Shown piece by piece: positions 24,991 to 33,847 of a stretch of 50,701 nt of DNA (position 1 is its first letter; each line of letters starts with the position of its first letter). The DNA lies in assembly GCA_934317215.1 (NCBI GenBank), contig CAKREH010000025.1:1-50701 (forward strand), given 5' to 3'. A program made the translations under genes and the position numbers. The notes beneath the pieces were generated by a model. It searched no databases. It worked only from the letters and a program-made list of their open reading frames with translations, and was not told the origin of the DNA. This stretch comes from an uncultured Roseburia sp. Its GTDB lineage: Bacteria > Bacillota > Clostridia > Lachnospirales > Lachnospiraceae.

Positions 24991-26505
24991 ATGACCATGG
25001 AAGAAATTCTTGCAGGCGAATCCAAGAATGTGGAGTTTAAGGAGAACCTGCCGGAGAAAAGTATCAAATATATGAAGTCTGTGGTTGCCTTTGCAAACGG
25101 AACCGGAGGAAAAATTATTTTCGGAATTGCGGATAAAACCAGAGAAGTAGTCGGCTTTGACAAGGACGATATATTAAAAAAAATGGATGCCATTGCCAAC
25201 GCAGTGTCGGATAGTTGCGAACCGGCAATTATTCCAGATATTACTTTGCAGACGGTTGACGGCAAAACGGTTGTTGTCGTGGAAATTTCCGAGGGTAGAC
25301 AGCGACCATATTATATCAAGACTCTTGGCAGAGAAGGTGGCGTATATGTCCGTGTTGCCGGAACTACCCGTCTTGCCGACGAGTATATGATAAAAGAATT
25401 AATGTTTGAGGGCAGCAACCGATACTTCGATCAGACACTGTGTACCGGACTTAATATCACAGATGAAGATATTGATGCTCTTTGTAAAGCTATGAAAGAA
25501 CAGGCAATTAAGAATGCTCATAATGGAGAGCAGAAAGCATCTGTCAAAGATGTTGGCAGACAGCAGCTTCGTTCCTGGGGCATTCTGATTGAGCGTGATG
25601 GAAAAGATTATCCATCTAACGCCTATGCCATTTTGACTGGATGCGGAGGAATTAATGTTGCAACGCAATGTGGTGTGTTCAAGGGGACAACGAAAGAGGT
25701 TTTTGTTGACCGTCGGGAATATACGGGTCCGATTTGGGAGCAAATAGAGGAAGCATTTCAGTTTGTTTTACGAAATATTCATTTGGGTGCGGCCATTGTT
25801 GGCATTTACCGGCAGGATATTTATGAGATTCCACCGGATGCGATTCGTGAGTTAATCATCAATGCAGCAGTACATCGTAGTTATTTAGATCATGGTAATA
25901 TACAGGTTGCAGTGTATGATAACAGACTGGAGATCACTTCTCCGGGAAAATTGCCAATGGGACAAACTTTGGAGCGTATGAAGGAAGGATATTCTCAGAT
26001 TCGTAACGAAGCGCTTGCGTATGCGTTTTCTTATATGAATCTGATTGAACATTGGGGTAGCGGTATTCCGAGAATCATTGGTAAGGTAAAAGCTGCCGGG
26101 TTACGAGAGCCAGAGTTTATTGGCGGCGAGGTTGATCTGCGTATCAATATTTATCGAGGGCAAGTAGACACAAATAATGCAAAAGTTAACGACAATGGCA
26201 TTGATTTTGGCGTTAATAACACTGAAAAAGTGCCGGATAGTGCCGATAAAATGCCGGATAGTGCCGATAAAATGCCGGATACTATTGAAAAAGTGCCGGA
26301 TAGTGCCGATAAAATGCCGAATAATAAGCAGGAGCAGCAAATTTACAAATATGTGCTGGAAAATGGTTCGATTACAACTGCCAAGGCAATGGAACTTTTG
26401 GGAGTGAAACAGCGTCGAGCAAGAATAGTTTTGTTGAATATGGTTGAAAGTGATTATTTGCGAAAAGAAGGTGCGGCACGAAGTACTGTTTATGTGATAA
26501 ATTGA
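24991..26505 (+). CDS. AlbA_2 domain / RecG-like ATP-binding regulator
   Basis: A 504-residue protein of the widespread AlbA_2 (former AAA_4) family. The N-terminal domain has ESKNVEFKENLPEK and FANGTGGKIIFGI typical of the fold. The middle domain has the HATPase_c_4-like PDAIRELIINAAVHR and GSGIPRI segments. Residues about 410-445 are a tandem heptad linker (KMPDSAD units), and the last 55 residues look like a winged helix (TTAKAMELLGVKQRRARIVL). Members act as transcriptional regulators or are linked to mobile elements; the target here is unknown. It lies alone between two copies of the leuD terminator. Confidence 0.85.
   Translation: MTMEEILAGESKNVEFKENLPEKSIKYMKSVVAFANGTGGKIIFGIADKTREVVGFDKDDILKKMDAIANAVSDSCEPAIIPDITLQTVDGKTVVVVEISEGRQRPYYIKTLGREGGVYVRVAGTTRLADEYMIKELMFEGSNRYFDQTLCTGLNITDEDIDALCKAMKEQAIKNAHNGEQKASVKDVGRQQLRSWGILIERDGKDYPSNAYAILTGCGGINVATQCGVFKGTTKEVFVDRREYTGPIWEQIEEAFQFVLRNIHLGAAIVGIYRQDIYEIPPDAIRELIINAAVHRSYLDHGNIQVAVYDNRLEITSPGKLPMGQTLERMKEGYSQIRNEALAYAFSYMNLIEHWGSGIPRIIGKVKAAGLREPEFIGGEVDLRINIYRGQVDTNNAKVNDNGIDFGVNNTEKVPDSADKMPDSADKMPDTIEKVPDSADKMPNNKQEQQIYKYVLENGSITTAKAMELLGVKQRRARIVLLNMVESDYLRKEGAARSTVYVIN
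26224..26320 (+). repeat. In-frame tandem repeat in the AlbA_2 gene
   Basis: About four imperfect 21- or 24-base units encode K-V/M-P-D-S-A-D heptads (one variant KMPDTIEKVP). It forms a linker between the ATPase-like and winged-helix domains. Such repeats vary in number by slippage. Confidence 0.8.
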
Positions 26506-26733
26506 GTGCATTTCAGTTGATTCCGTATATTTTTTGCTATATTTTACATTTTGATGTTGAAATGTCTTGTTAAACGGGGCAAAGAAGAATATAAATTAGC
26601 AGATGAAATTGGTATTTCATTAGATTTTTACAACTGAAAAAACAATATGTTTACTTTAGAATTTATACTTTTAAAATTTTCGAGAGAATATGTAATTTAC
26701 CCCATTGGAGGGTAAGGAACGTTGTCCAATGAC

Positions 26734-26827
26734 ATGAAAATCAATAAATAAGAAAATCCGTCAAAGACTGGGATTGCAATTCTATGCAGTGGGTCTTTGG
26801 CGGATTTTTTTGTTTTGTCGCAATAAA
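26734..26827 (+). repeat. Right copy of the duplicated leuD terminator segment
   Basis: Near-identical to 24546-24643, with an intact hairpin (AAAATCCGTCAAAGAC with GTCTTTGGCGGATTTT) and T tract. It now terminates the AlbA_2 transcript. The 228 bases between the AlbA_2 stop and this copy hold no supported gene. Confidence 0.85.
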
Positions 26828-26889
26828 GAAAATGTGTATCATTTTGTGCATGAAATGATCAATTAAGTCTATATGTTTCTATAAAATTT

Positions 26890-27765
26890 TCAAATATAAT
26901 AGGAATCATCCTGCATGGGTTTCGAATCTGTTTGCTTCAGTTTACGGTATTGCAGGGGTGACATACCTGTATTCTTTCGGAAAATCTGCGAAAAATACGA
27001 CTGTGATGAAAAGCCTGTGCTGGATGCAACTTCTGCAATCGAGCGACTGGAGCTGAGCAATAGTTCTTTGCTTGCAGCGAGTCTGGTTTCCATCAGGTAA
27101 TTGATGGGGGATGTCCCAACATACTCCGTAAAAGAATGTGATAAATAAAATTTGTTGATATGGGTAATTTCAGCGAGCAGATCTAAAGTAATATTTTTTG
27201 CATAATTGGCATCAATATATTTCTTTGCAACAAAACATTCCTTTGATATTTGCAAAGTGGCATCAGATATGACAGAAAGATGCTGTTCGCGTGTAATATA
27301 AACAAGCAAAACCTGTAGGAGGCCATGACAGATTGCTTCAAAACCTGGCTTTCTTGCATTAAACTCTTTTATCATAATCTGGGAAAAATTAATAAAGTGT
27401 GTTTTGGCGGAACCATAATTATAGTAGCTGTATCCTTTTGCGTTAGCAGCGTTTTTGGAATTAAAATAGAAAGCGAGCCCTTCTACACCAAATACAATAT
27501 AGGTCATAGGATCGTTTGACATCGTTTTTTCCGTATGTTCAATATGTGGATTTATGATTATCAGATCGTCTGCACATACAGAAACCGTATCATTTTCAAT
27601 GTAAAATACACCTTTTCCACTGATAACATAGAAAAGTTCAGAAAACTGATGGGTGTGAGGGTGGCTTTGCCAATCCCCTTCGTATTTGGAAATAGAAATA
27701 TAACGAAGTTTAAAATCCGGATCGGGTACTCCTTTGTGCTCAAAATTAATTAATTCATTACTCAT
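26890..27765 (-). CDS. AraC-family regulator of the lacto-N-tetraose operon
   Basis: A 291-residue regulator. The N-terminal cupin has HPHTHQFSELFYVISGKG, a typical ligand-sensing beta-barrel. The C-terminal AraC domain carries two helix-turn-helix units, DLLAEITHINKFYLSHSFTE and SIAEVASSTGFSSQSYFSQI, followed by FRKNTGMSPLQYRK. It is transcribed divergently from the GH112-led operon, separated by about 270 bases, and so most likely activates it when the sugar is present. No ligand can be named from sequence alone. Confidence 0.9.
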   Translation of the reverse strand: MSNELINFEHKGVPDPDFKLRYISISKYEGDWQSHPHTHQFSELFYVISGKGVFYIENDTVSVCADDLIIINPHIEHTEKTMSNDPMTYIVFGVEGLAFYFNSKNAANAKGYSYYNYGSAKTHFINFSQIMIKEFNARKPGFEAICHGLLQVLLVYITREQHLSVISDATLQISKECFVAKKYIDANYAKNITLDLLAEITHINKFYLSHSFTEYVGTSPINYLMETRLAASKELLLSSSRSIAEVASSTGFSSQSYFSQIFRKNTGMSPLQYRKLKQTDSKPMQDDSYYI

Positions 27766-28034
27766 TTGTATTATCTTCCTGTTGTATCAAATTTTATATC
27801 TTATAGATTAAAACCGCAATATTACTAAAATAATGTTGTCAAACTGATGAATAAAATAGCAATTAAATAGGGTTTCTTATTGCAAGTATACAGTAATTTA
27901 TGATAAATGCAAATATTTTATTGAGTATAAAGCAAGATGTATAAAAATTAGAGCAACATAAAAATTGAAGCAGATGATGCAGACAGATATACTTAAAGAC
28001 ATCAGGTGATGTGACAAGAAAGGAGAAGACGGGA

Positions 28035-30197
28035 ATGACAAAACAAACAGGCAGACTGACATTGCCGACCGATGCAGACATTGTCGAGGAAACTATACGA
28101 TTGAAAAATCTTCTTGGAGCAGATGCATTGCGTGACTGTGACGGAACGGAGATGCCGGATGCGTTATTGAATGAGCCGGTAAAGAAATATGCAACGTATT
28201 ATACGACCAGAAAGGATAATGCCTGGGCCGAGCAAAATCCGGAAGAGATTCAACAGGAATACCTGATCAGCAATCGTGTAACTGCAAGAAGTGAAAAACT
28301 ATGCATAAGATTGATGGAAGGATTTCATACACAGCAGTTAAAAGTCAATACGTTGGATGATCCAAAAAGATGGTGGGAAGTAATTGATCGCACAACGGGT
28401 GAAGTGGTTTCTGTCGATGACTGGGAATTTAAAAAAGAAAGGGAAGAAGTTGAAATAAAAACCATTCCTTATCATGAATATACGGTAAGTTTTCTGGCAT
28501 TTTTAATATGGGATCCTGTACATATGTATAATTTTATTACAAATGATTGGAAAGATACACCACATCAACTGACATATGATGTGCGGCAGCCGAAAACTCA
28601 GAAGTACGTAAAAGAAAAATTAAAACGCTGGTGTGAAGAAAACCCGCAGATCGACGTGGTAAGATTTACGACTTTTTTTCACCAGTTTACACTTACCTTT
28701 GATGATAAAAAACGTGAAAAATTTGTAGAATGGTTTGGATATAGTGCAAGTGTAAGTCCATACATATTAGAGAAATTTGAAAAGTGGGCAGGGTATAAAT
28801 TCAGACCGGAATTTATTGTTGATCAGGGATATCACAACAGCATGTTCCGTGTGCCAAGTCGTGAGTTTAAGGATTTTATTGAATTCCAGCAGCAGGAAGT
28901 TTGTGCGCTTGCCAAGGAACTTGTAGATATTGTTCATTCCTATGGAAAAGAAGCGATGATGTTTTTGGGAGATCATTGGATAGGGACGGAACCATACGGA
29001 AAATATTTTGCAGAAATTGGTCTGGATGCAGTAGTTGGTTCTGTTGGCAGTGGTGTGACACTCCGTATGATTTCAGATATAAAAGGGGTTAAATATACAG
29101 AAGGAAGGCTTTTGCCATATTTTTTTCCCGACGTGTTTGGAGAAGGCGGAGATCCCATAGGGGAGGCAAAGGACAACTGGATGAAAGCGAGAAGGGCAAT
29201 TTTACGTTCTCCGCTTGACCGCATCGGATATGGCGGATATTTAAAATTGGCCAGTGAATGGCCGGGATTTATAGAAGAGATTCAAAGTGTTGTCGGGGAA
29301 TTCAGACAGATACATGAAAATATGAACGGGACGAAATCTTATGTTGCACCATTTAAAGTAGCAGTTTTAAACTGTTGGGGAGGTTTGCGGAAATGGATGT
29401 CAAACCAGGTGCATCATGCAATATGGCACAGAGAAACTTATTCTGCAGAGGGAGTGCTGGAATGTCTGAGTGGAATGCCGTTTGATGTGGAATTTATCTC
29501 TTTTGATGATGTGAAAAAAGGAATCCCAAAAGATATCAGGGTGATCATCAATGTTGGAGATGCATATACGTCATTCAGTGGAGCTGAAAATTGGATTGAT
29601 GAAGCAGTTGTAACAACGTTAAGACAGTTTGTGGATGAAGGTGGTGGATTTATCGGAGTAGGAGAACCGACAGCATATCAGCATCAGGGAAGATTTTTCC
29701 AGCTGTCGGATGTGCTTGGTGTAGATCGTGAGATGGGTTTTTCACTAAGTACAGATAAATATAACGAAAAAAATCCGCAGCATTTTATCTTGGAAGATAT
29801 TGAAGGGGATATTGATTTCGGAGAAGGTACGACCCGCATTTATGCGCAGGGAGATCATTATCAGATTCTTGCAATGGATGGAGAATACAGCCAGCTGGTT
29901 GTTAATCAGTACGGAAAAGGTCGCGGTGTTTACTTTGCAGGACTGCCGTATTCCCCTCAGAACTGCCGTATTCTGCTTCGTGCAATCTATTATGCAGCGG
30001 GAATGGAACAGGAAATGAAACGGTATTATGTAACAAATGTAGATACCGAGGTCACTGTTTTTCAGAAAACGCAAAAAATAGCTGTCATAAATAATTCAGG
30101 AAAAGAATGTCAGACAGATCTGTATATCAATGGCGATTTTATCGTGAGGTTGACACTAGAACCAGGAGAAATGCGGTGGTTGAATGAGTCAATGTAA
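28035..30197 (+). CDS. GH112 galactosyl-hexosamine phosphorylase
   Basis: A 720-residue enzyme of glycoside hydrolase family 112, which cleaves beta-1,3-galactosyl-N-acetylhexosamines (lacto-N-biose, galacto-N-biose) with phosphate, giving galactose-1-phosphate. The N terminus TGRLTLPTDADIVEET and the segments RFTTFFHQFTLTFDDK and FMGDHWIGTEPYG-like (MFLGDHWIGTEPYGKYF) are typical. The family also contains galactosyl-rhamnose phosphorylases, which I cannot exclude by eye, but the GH136 gene downstream favours lacto-N-biose. I start at ATG 28035, after AAAGGAG at about 28019, not at the upstream GTG. No signal peptide: cytoplasmic. Confidence 0.9.
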   Translation: MTKQTGRLTLPTDADIVEETIRLKNLLGADALRDCDGTEMPDALLNEPVKKYATYYTTRKDNAWAEQNPEEIQQEYLISNRVTARSEKLCIRLMEGFHTQQLKVNTLDDPKRWWEVIDRTTGEVVSVDDWEFKKEREEVEIKTIPYHEYTVSFLAFLIWDPVHMYNFITNDWKDTPHQLTYDVRQPKTQKYVKEKLKRWCEENPQIDVVRFTTFFHQFTLTFDDKKREKFVEWFGYSASVSPYILEKFEKWAGYKFRPEFIVDQGYHNSMFRVPSREFKDFIEFQQQEVCALAKELVDIVHSYGKEAMMFLGDHWIGTEPYGKYFAEIGLDAVVGSVGSGVTLRMISDIKGVKYTEGRLLPYFFPDVFGEGGDPIGEAKDNWMKARRAILRSPLDRIGYGGYLKLASEWPGFIEEIQSVVGEFRQIHENMNGTKSYVAPFKVAVLNCWGGLRKWMSNQVHHAIWHRETYSAEGVLECLSGMPFDVEFISFDDVKKGIPKDIRVIINVGDAYTSFSGAENWIDEAVVTTLRQFVDEGGGFIGVGEPTAYQHQGRFFQLSDVLGVDREMGFSLSTDKYNEKNPQHFILEDIEGDIDFGEGTTRIYAQGDHYQILAMDGEYSQLVVNQYGKGRGVYFAGLPYSPQNCRILLRAIYYAAGMEQEMKRYYVTNVDTEVTVFQKTQKIAVINNSGKECQTDLYINGDFIVRLTLEPGEMRWLNESM

Positions 30198-30278
30198 CTA
30201 TTGATAATTTATGAGTGGTATCATACCATCATATTTTATAAAATAAAAAATAATAATTTTTGCAGGGAGGTATTTTTT

Positions 30279-31637
30279 ATGAAGAAAAAAGTATTGGGAT
30301 TCATGTTGGCAGCAACTATGACAGTATCTGTGCTTGCCGGATGTGGTGGAAACCAAAATGAAGGAAACACGAACGAAAAAGAAAATGTTACGAACAGTAA
30401 TGAGGATACGCAGAGTGTTTCCGCAGAAACAAATGAAAATGGAGATGAAACACTTACGGTATGGTGCTGGGATCCCACTTTTAATATTTATGCCATGGAA
30501 CAGGCAGAAAAGATTTATCAGAAAGACCATCCAAATTTTAAACTGGATATTCAGGAAAATATTTATAATGATATTGAGACAAAGCTGATTACAGCTGCAA
30601 CGTCAGGAGATTACAGTACTTTACCGGATATTTTTCTGATGCAGGATTATTCATTCCATAAAAATATTGCCAATTTTCCTGGAATTTTTACAGAATTAAC
30701 AGATTCCGGAATTGATTTTTCGCAGTTTACAGAGGGAAAACTTGCAGATTCCACGGCAGAGGGAAAAAATTATGGACTTCCTTTTGATAATGGTGCAACG
30801 ATTATGGCAATTCGTTCGGATATGGTAGAGGCGGCAGGTCTTACGGTTGACGATTTTAAGGATACTACATGGTCACAGTTTGAGGAACTTGCAAAAAAAG
30901 TAGTAGAGGCGAATGGAGTGCCAATGATCGCTTCCTCCGGTGGATCCGAATTACTTATGGAAATGCTGCAGTCGGCAGGAGCCTCACCAATTGTTGACGG
31001 AAAGGTTCATATTGCAGACAATGAAGCGTTAAAAAAGACAATGGAAGTTTATAAAAAATTAGTTGATGAGGGTATTATTGCCGAGTATACGGACTGGGAT
31101 CAGTATATTGCCTCTATGAATGACGGAAAAACAGCAGGAGTGATCAATGGATGCTGGATCATGTCATCCATTCAGGCGGCAGAGGATCAGTCAGGAAAAT
31201 GGGCAATTGTAAACATGCCAAAACTGGATGGAGTTGACGGAGCTACAAATTATGCAAATTGTGGTGGTGCAAGCTGGGCAGTATCTTCTAACTGTAAGAA
31301 TACAGAACTTGCATTTGATTTCTTAAAATCTACATTTGGAAGCAGTGTGGAATTATATGATGATCTGTTGCCGAATGCAGGTGCGATTGCAAGCTACATT
31401 CCGGCTGCACAGTCTGATGTATATAATCAGGCATCAGATTTTTATGGTGGACAGACAGTATATAAAGATATCGTTGGATATGCAGGTTCGGTTCCGGCAT
31501 TTGACTGTGGTGCATACTATTCAGACGTAAGAAGTGCATTGACAGATGCAATCACAAATGTTGTTCAGAATAATGCTGATATTGACGGTGAAATGAATAA
31601 TGCACAGGAAACATTAGAATTTAATATTGAAAATTAA
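30279..31637 (+). CDS. ABC sugar transporter, substrate-binding lipoprotein
   Basis: A 452-residue family 1 extracellular binding protein. The signal peptide MKKKVLGFMLAATMTVSVLAGC ends in a lipobox (LAGC), so it is anchored to the outer face of the membrane. A Ser/Asn/Glu-rich linker follows, then the mature fold (ETLTVWCWDPTFNIYAMEQA). I start at ATG 30279, nine bases after GGGAGG. With the two permeases it forms an importer for the operon's oligosaccharide; no ATPase is encoded nearby, so a shared MsmK-type ATPase is expected. Confidence 0.92.
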   Translation: MKKKVLGFMLAATMTVSVLAGCGGNQNEGNTNEKENVTNSNEDTQSVSAETNENGDETLTVWCWDPTFNIYAMEQAEKIYQKDHPNFKLDIQENIYNDIETKLITAATSGDYSTLPDIFLMQDYSFHKNIANFPGIFTELTDSGIDFSQFTEGKLADSTAEGKNYGLPFDNGATIMAIRSDMVEAAGLTVDDFKDTTWSQFEELAKKVVEANGVPMIASSGGSELLMEMLQSAGASPIVDGKVHIADNEALKKTMEVYKKLVDEGIIAEYTDWDQYIASMNDGKTAGVINGCWIMSSIQAAEDQSGKWAIVNMPKLDGVDGATNYANCGGASWAVSSNCKNTELAFDFLKSTFGSSVELYDDLLPNAGAIASYIPAAQSDVYNQASDFYGGQTVYKDIVGYAGSVPAFDCGAYYSDVRSALTDAITNVVQNNADIDGEMNNAQETLEFNIEN

Positions 31638-31702
31638 ATATGTAAAGTGGTTTGTACCGGGAGCAAATTTTATGTTCCCGGTATTACATTAGGAGAAAAT
31701 AT

Positions 31703-32587
31703 ATGGAGAAAAAAAGAAAATTAAGCCTGGAAAGAAAACATAACCTCACTGGTTGGGCGTTTTTGCTTCCGGCGGCTATATTGATTTTTGTATTTTGTTT
31801 TTATCCTATGATACAGGCTCTTATGCTGTCATTTAAGAATGGTATGGGAGATTCTGTAAGGTGGGTTGGCTTTGCAAACTATGTCAGGATACTGAAGGAC
31901 AAAACATTTTTGCAGTGCCTTTTCAATACAGTATTTTATTTTATCATACAGGTTCCTGTCATGTTGATCATTGCCCTTGTTCTTGCCCAATTACTGAACA
32001 ATCCGAATATAAAGGGAAAAGGAATCTATCGAACTATGATTTTCCTGCCATGTGCAACGTCACTGGTATCGTATTCTATGATTTTTAAGTCACTGTTTGC
32101 GCAGGATGGTCTGGTCAATCACGTTATTTCTGCGATTGGACTTCCGACCGTAGACTGGTTTCAGAATGCATGGGCTGCAAGATTTGTAATTATCATCGCG
32201 TTGGTCTGGAGATGGACCGGTTATAATATGGTGTTTTATCTTGCAGGGCTGCAGAATATTGATTATTCCGTCTATGAGGCGAGTCGTATTGATGGGGCAT
32301 CACCGTTCCAACAGTTTACAAAGATCACCATTCCACTGTTAAAGCCTACCATATTACTGACGGCTATTATGTCAACGTCTGGAACACTGCAGTTGTTTGA
32401 TGAGTCTGTAAATTTAACGGCTGGCGGACCGGGAAAGTCAACAATGACATTGACGCATTATATTTATAACATTTCTTTTGTGGAGACACCAAAATTTAAC
32501 TATGCGGCAGCACTTTCAGTGTTTATCCTTATTATAGTGGCAATTTTGTCTGCAATTCAAATGAAAGTAGGTGACAAACGTGAGTAA
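31703..32587 (+). CDS. ABC sugar transporter, permease 1
   Basis: A 294-residue MalF/UgpA-type permease with about six helices, starting at ATG 31703 after AGGAGA. The N terminus LTGWAFLLPAAILIFVFCFYP is typical. The EAA loop that docks the ATPase is YEASRIDGASPFQQFTKITI. It ends overlapping permease 2 by eight bases. Confidence 0.93.
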   Translation: MEKKRKLSLERKHNLTGWAFLLPAAILIFVFCFYPMIQALMLSFKNGMGDSVRWVGFANYVRILKDKTFLQCLFNTVFYFIIQVPVMLIIALVLAQLLNNPNIKGKGIYRTMIFLPCATSLVSYSMIFKSLFAQDGLVNHVISAIGLPTVDWFQNAWAARFVIIIALVWRWTGYNMVFYLAGLQNIDYSVYEASRIDGASPFQQFTKITIPLLKPTILLTAIMSTSGTLQLFDESVNLTAGGPGKSTMTLTHYIYNISFVETPKFNYAAALSVFILIIVAILSAIQMKVGDKRE

Positions 32588-33386
32588 AGGAAAATTATGT
32601 ATATCACATATTGTATTGATTTTTGCAAGTTTTTTGTCTGTTTTTCCACTATATTACATGGTTTGTGGTGCAACCAATCCAAGTATTGATGTGGTCAGGG
32701 GAAAACTGTTTCCAGGAACATATTTGGTGGAGAATTTTAAGGCATTGATTGCCAATCAGAATCTGGGGCTGGCAATGATCAATTCATTTCGAAATGCGAT
32801 TCTTATGACGATTATCACATTATTGGTCTGTTCAATTGCAGGTTATGGATTTGAAATTTATCATGATAAGGGAAAAGACATATTGATGAGTGTATTGTTG
32901 TTAGCCATGATGCTGCCATTTGTTGCAATCATGATCCCACTTTTTAAAATGATCTCTTCCTGGAATCTGGTCAATAGCTGGATTGCATTTGTTTTGCCGT
33001 CTATTTCAACGCCATTTATGATTATGATGTTCCGTCAGGCGGCGCGGTCTTTCCCTCATGATATTATAGAGGCGGCTCGTCTGGAGGGGTTAAGTGAAAT
33101 ACAGATTTTTTTCCGGATGTTTGTGCCTGTTATGAAATCAACATATGGAGCTGCAATGACGGTTACTTTTATGAACGCATGGAATAGTTATCTGTGGCCA
33201 AAGATTGTCTTTCAAAATAATGATTCCATCACAATGCCAATGCTTGTGGCAAACTTAAAAAGCGGTTACAGTGTTGATTATGGGATGTTGATGCTCGGTG
33301 TACTGATCTGTACACTTCCGACGGCGATTATTTTCTTATGTCTGCAGAAAAGTTTTGCAAATGGAATTACGGGGGCTGTTAAATGA
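32580..33386 (+). CDS. ABC sugar transporter, permease 2
   Basis: A 268-residue MalG/UgpE-type permease. I choose GTG 32580, seven bases after AGGTG; GTG 32571 is the alternative. The EAA loop is IEAARLEGLSEIQIFFRMFV, and the C-terminal SFANGITGAVK is common in this group. Its stop overlaps the ATG of the next gene (ATGA). Confidence 0.92.
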   Translation: MSKGKLCISHIVLIFASFLSVFPLYYMVCGATNPSIDVVRGKLFPGTYLVENFKALIANQNLGLAMINSFRNAILMTIITLLVCSIAGYGFEIYHDKGKDILMSVLLLAMMLPFVAIMIPLFKMISSWNLVNSWIAFVLPSISTPFMIMMFRQAARSFPHDIIEAARLEGLSEIQIFFRMFVPVMKSTYGAAMTVTFMNAWNSYLWPKIVFQNNDSITMPMLVANLKSGYSVDYGMLMLGVLICTLPTAIIFLCLQKSFANGITGAVK

Positions 33387-33847
33387 TAGAAAAAAGATAC
33401 TGCCTTACACCAGAAGAGTGGGTATATGCGAAAGCCGAACTTGTTCTTGCAGAAAAGCTGGGGTTGATTGAAAACGCCAGTATAGAGGCGTTGGAAAAAA
33501 GATGTGCAGAAAAAAATGAAGAGAATGCCAGGCTTGAAATGGAGAAAACGGTATTTTACGGACCGCGCAGATATTCATTGCCGATGTATCTACAGTATGA
33601 ATTGACGCGTTTCCGGTTGGATTTTGTACAGCCGACAGAAAATATTAGAAAATCAGGAATCAGTCCGGAGATTACAGAAAATCAGAAAAAAGCTTTCTAT
33701 GAGCAGAATAAAGATTTATTTGGAAGATATTTTGGAGATCTTTTTTCTTATGAAGAGGTAGAGCAGATCATTGAAAAAAGATTGCGGGAGGAAGTGTATG
33801 ACAGACTTGTGCAGGAAATATTATGTCGATTCGATAAACGGAAATGA
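33383..33847 (+). CDS. Lacto-N-biosidase accessory subunit (LnbY-like / Lnb136 I)
   Basis: A 154-residue, highly charged, all-helical protein with no signal peptide. It is translationally coupled to permease 2 and overlaps the GH136 gene by 50 bases. In GH136 lacto-N-biosidases the catalytic beta-helix needs a helical partner, either a separate chaperone (LnbY of Bifidobacterium) or an N-terminal domain or separate subunit as reported for Roseburia and Eubacterium. This gene has the right size, fold prediction and position. The assignment is by context plus remembered family architecture, not by a motif. Confidence 0.7.
   Translation: MIEKRYCLTPEEWVYAKAELVLAEKLGLIENASIEALEKRCAEKNEENARLEMEKTVFYGPRRYSLPMYLQYELTRFRLDFVQPTENIRKSGISPEITENQKKAFYEQNKDLFGRYFGDLFSYEEVEQIIEKRLREEVYDRLVQEILCRFDKRK

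Noticed and set aside
26224..26320. Tandem repeat as a CRISPR-like array
   Set aside because: The units are contiguous, in frame inside a gene, without spacers or cas genes.
26560..26640. Short stretch resembling a gene end (KEEYKLADEIGISLDFYN)
   Set aside because: It is only about 25 codons with no start, ribosome site or recognisable family; possibly debris but not supportable.
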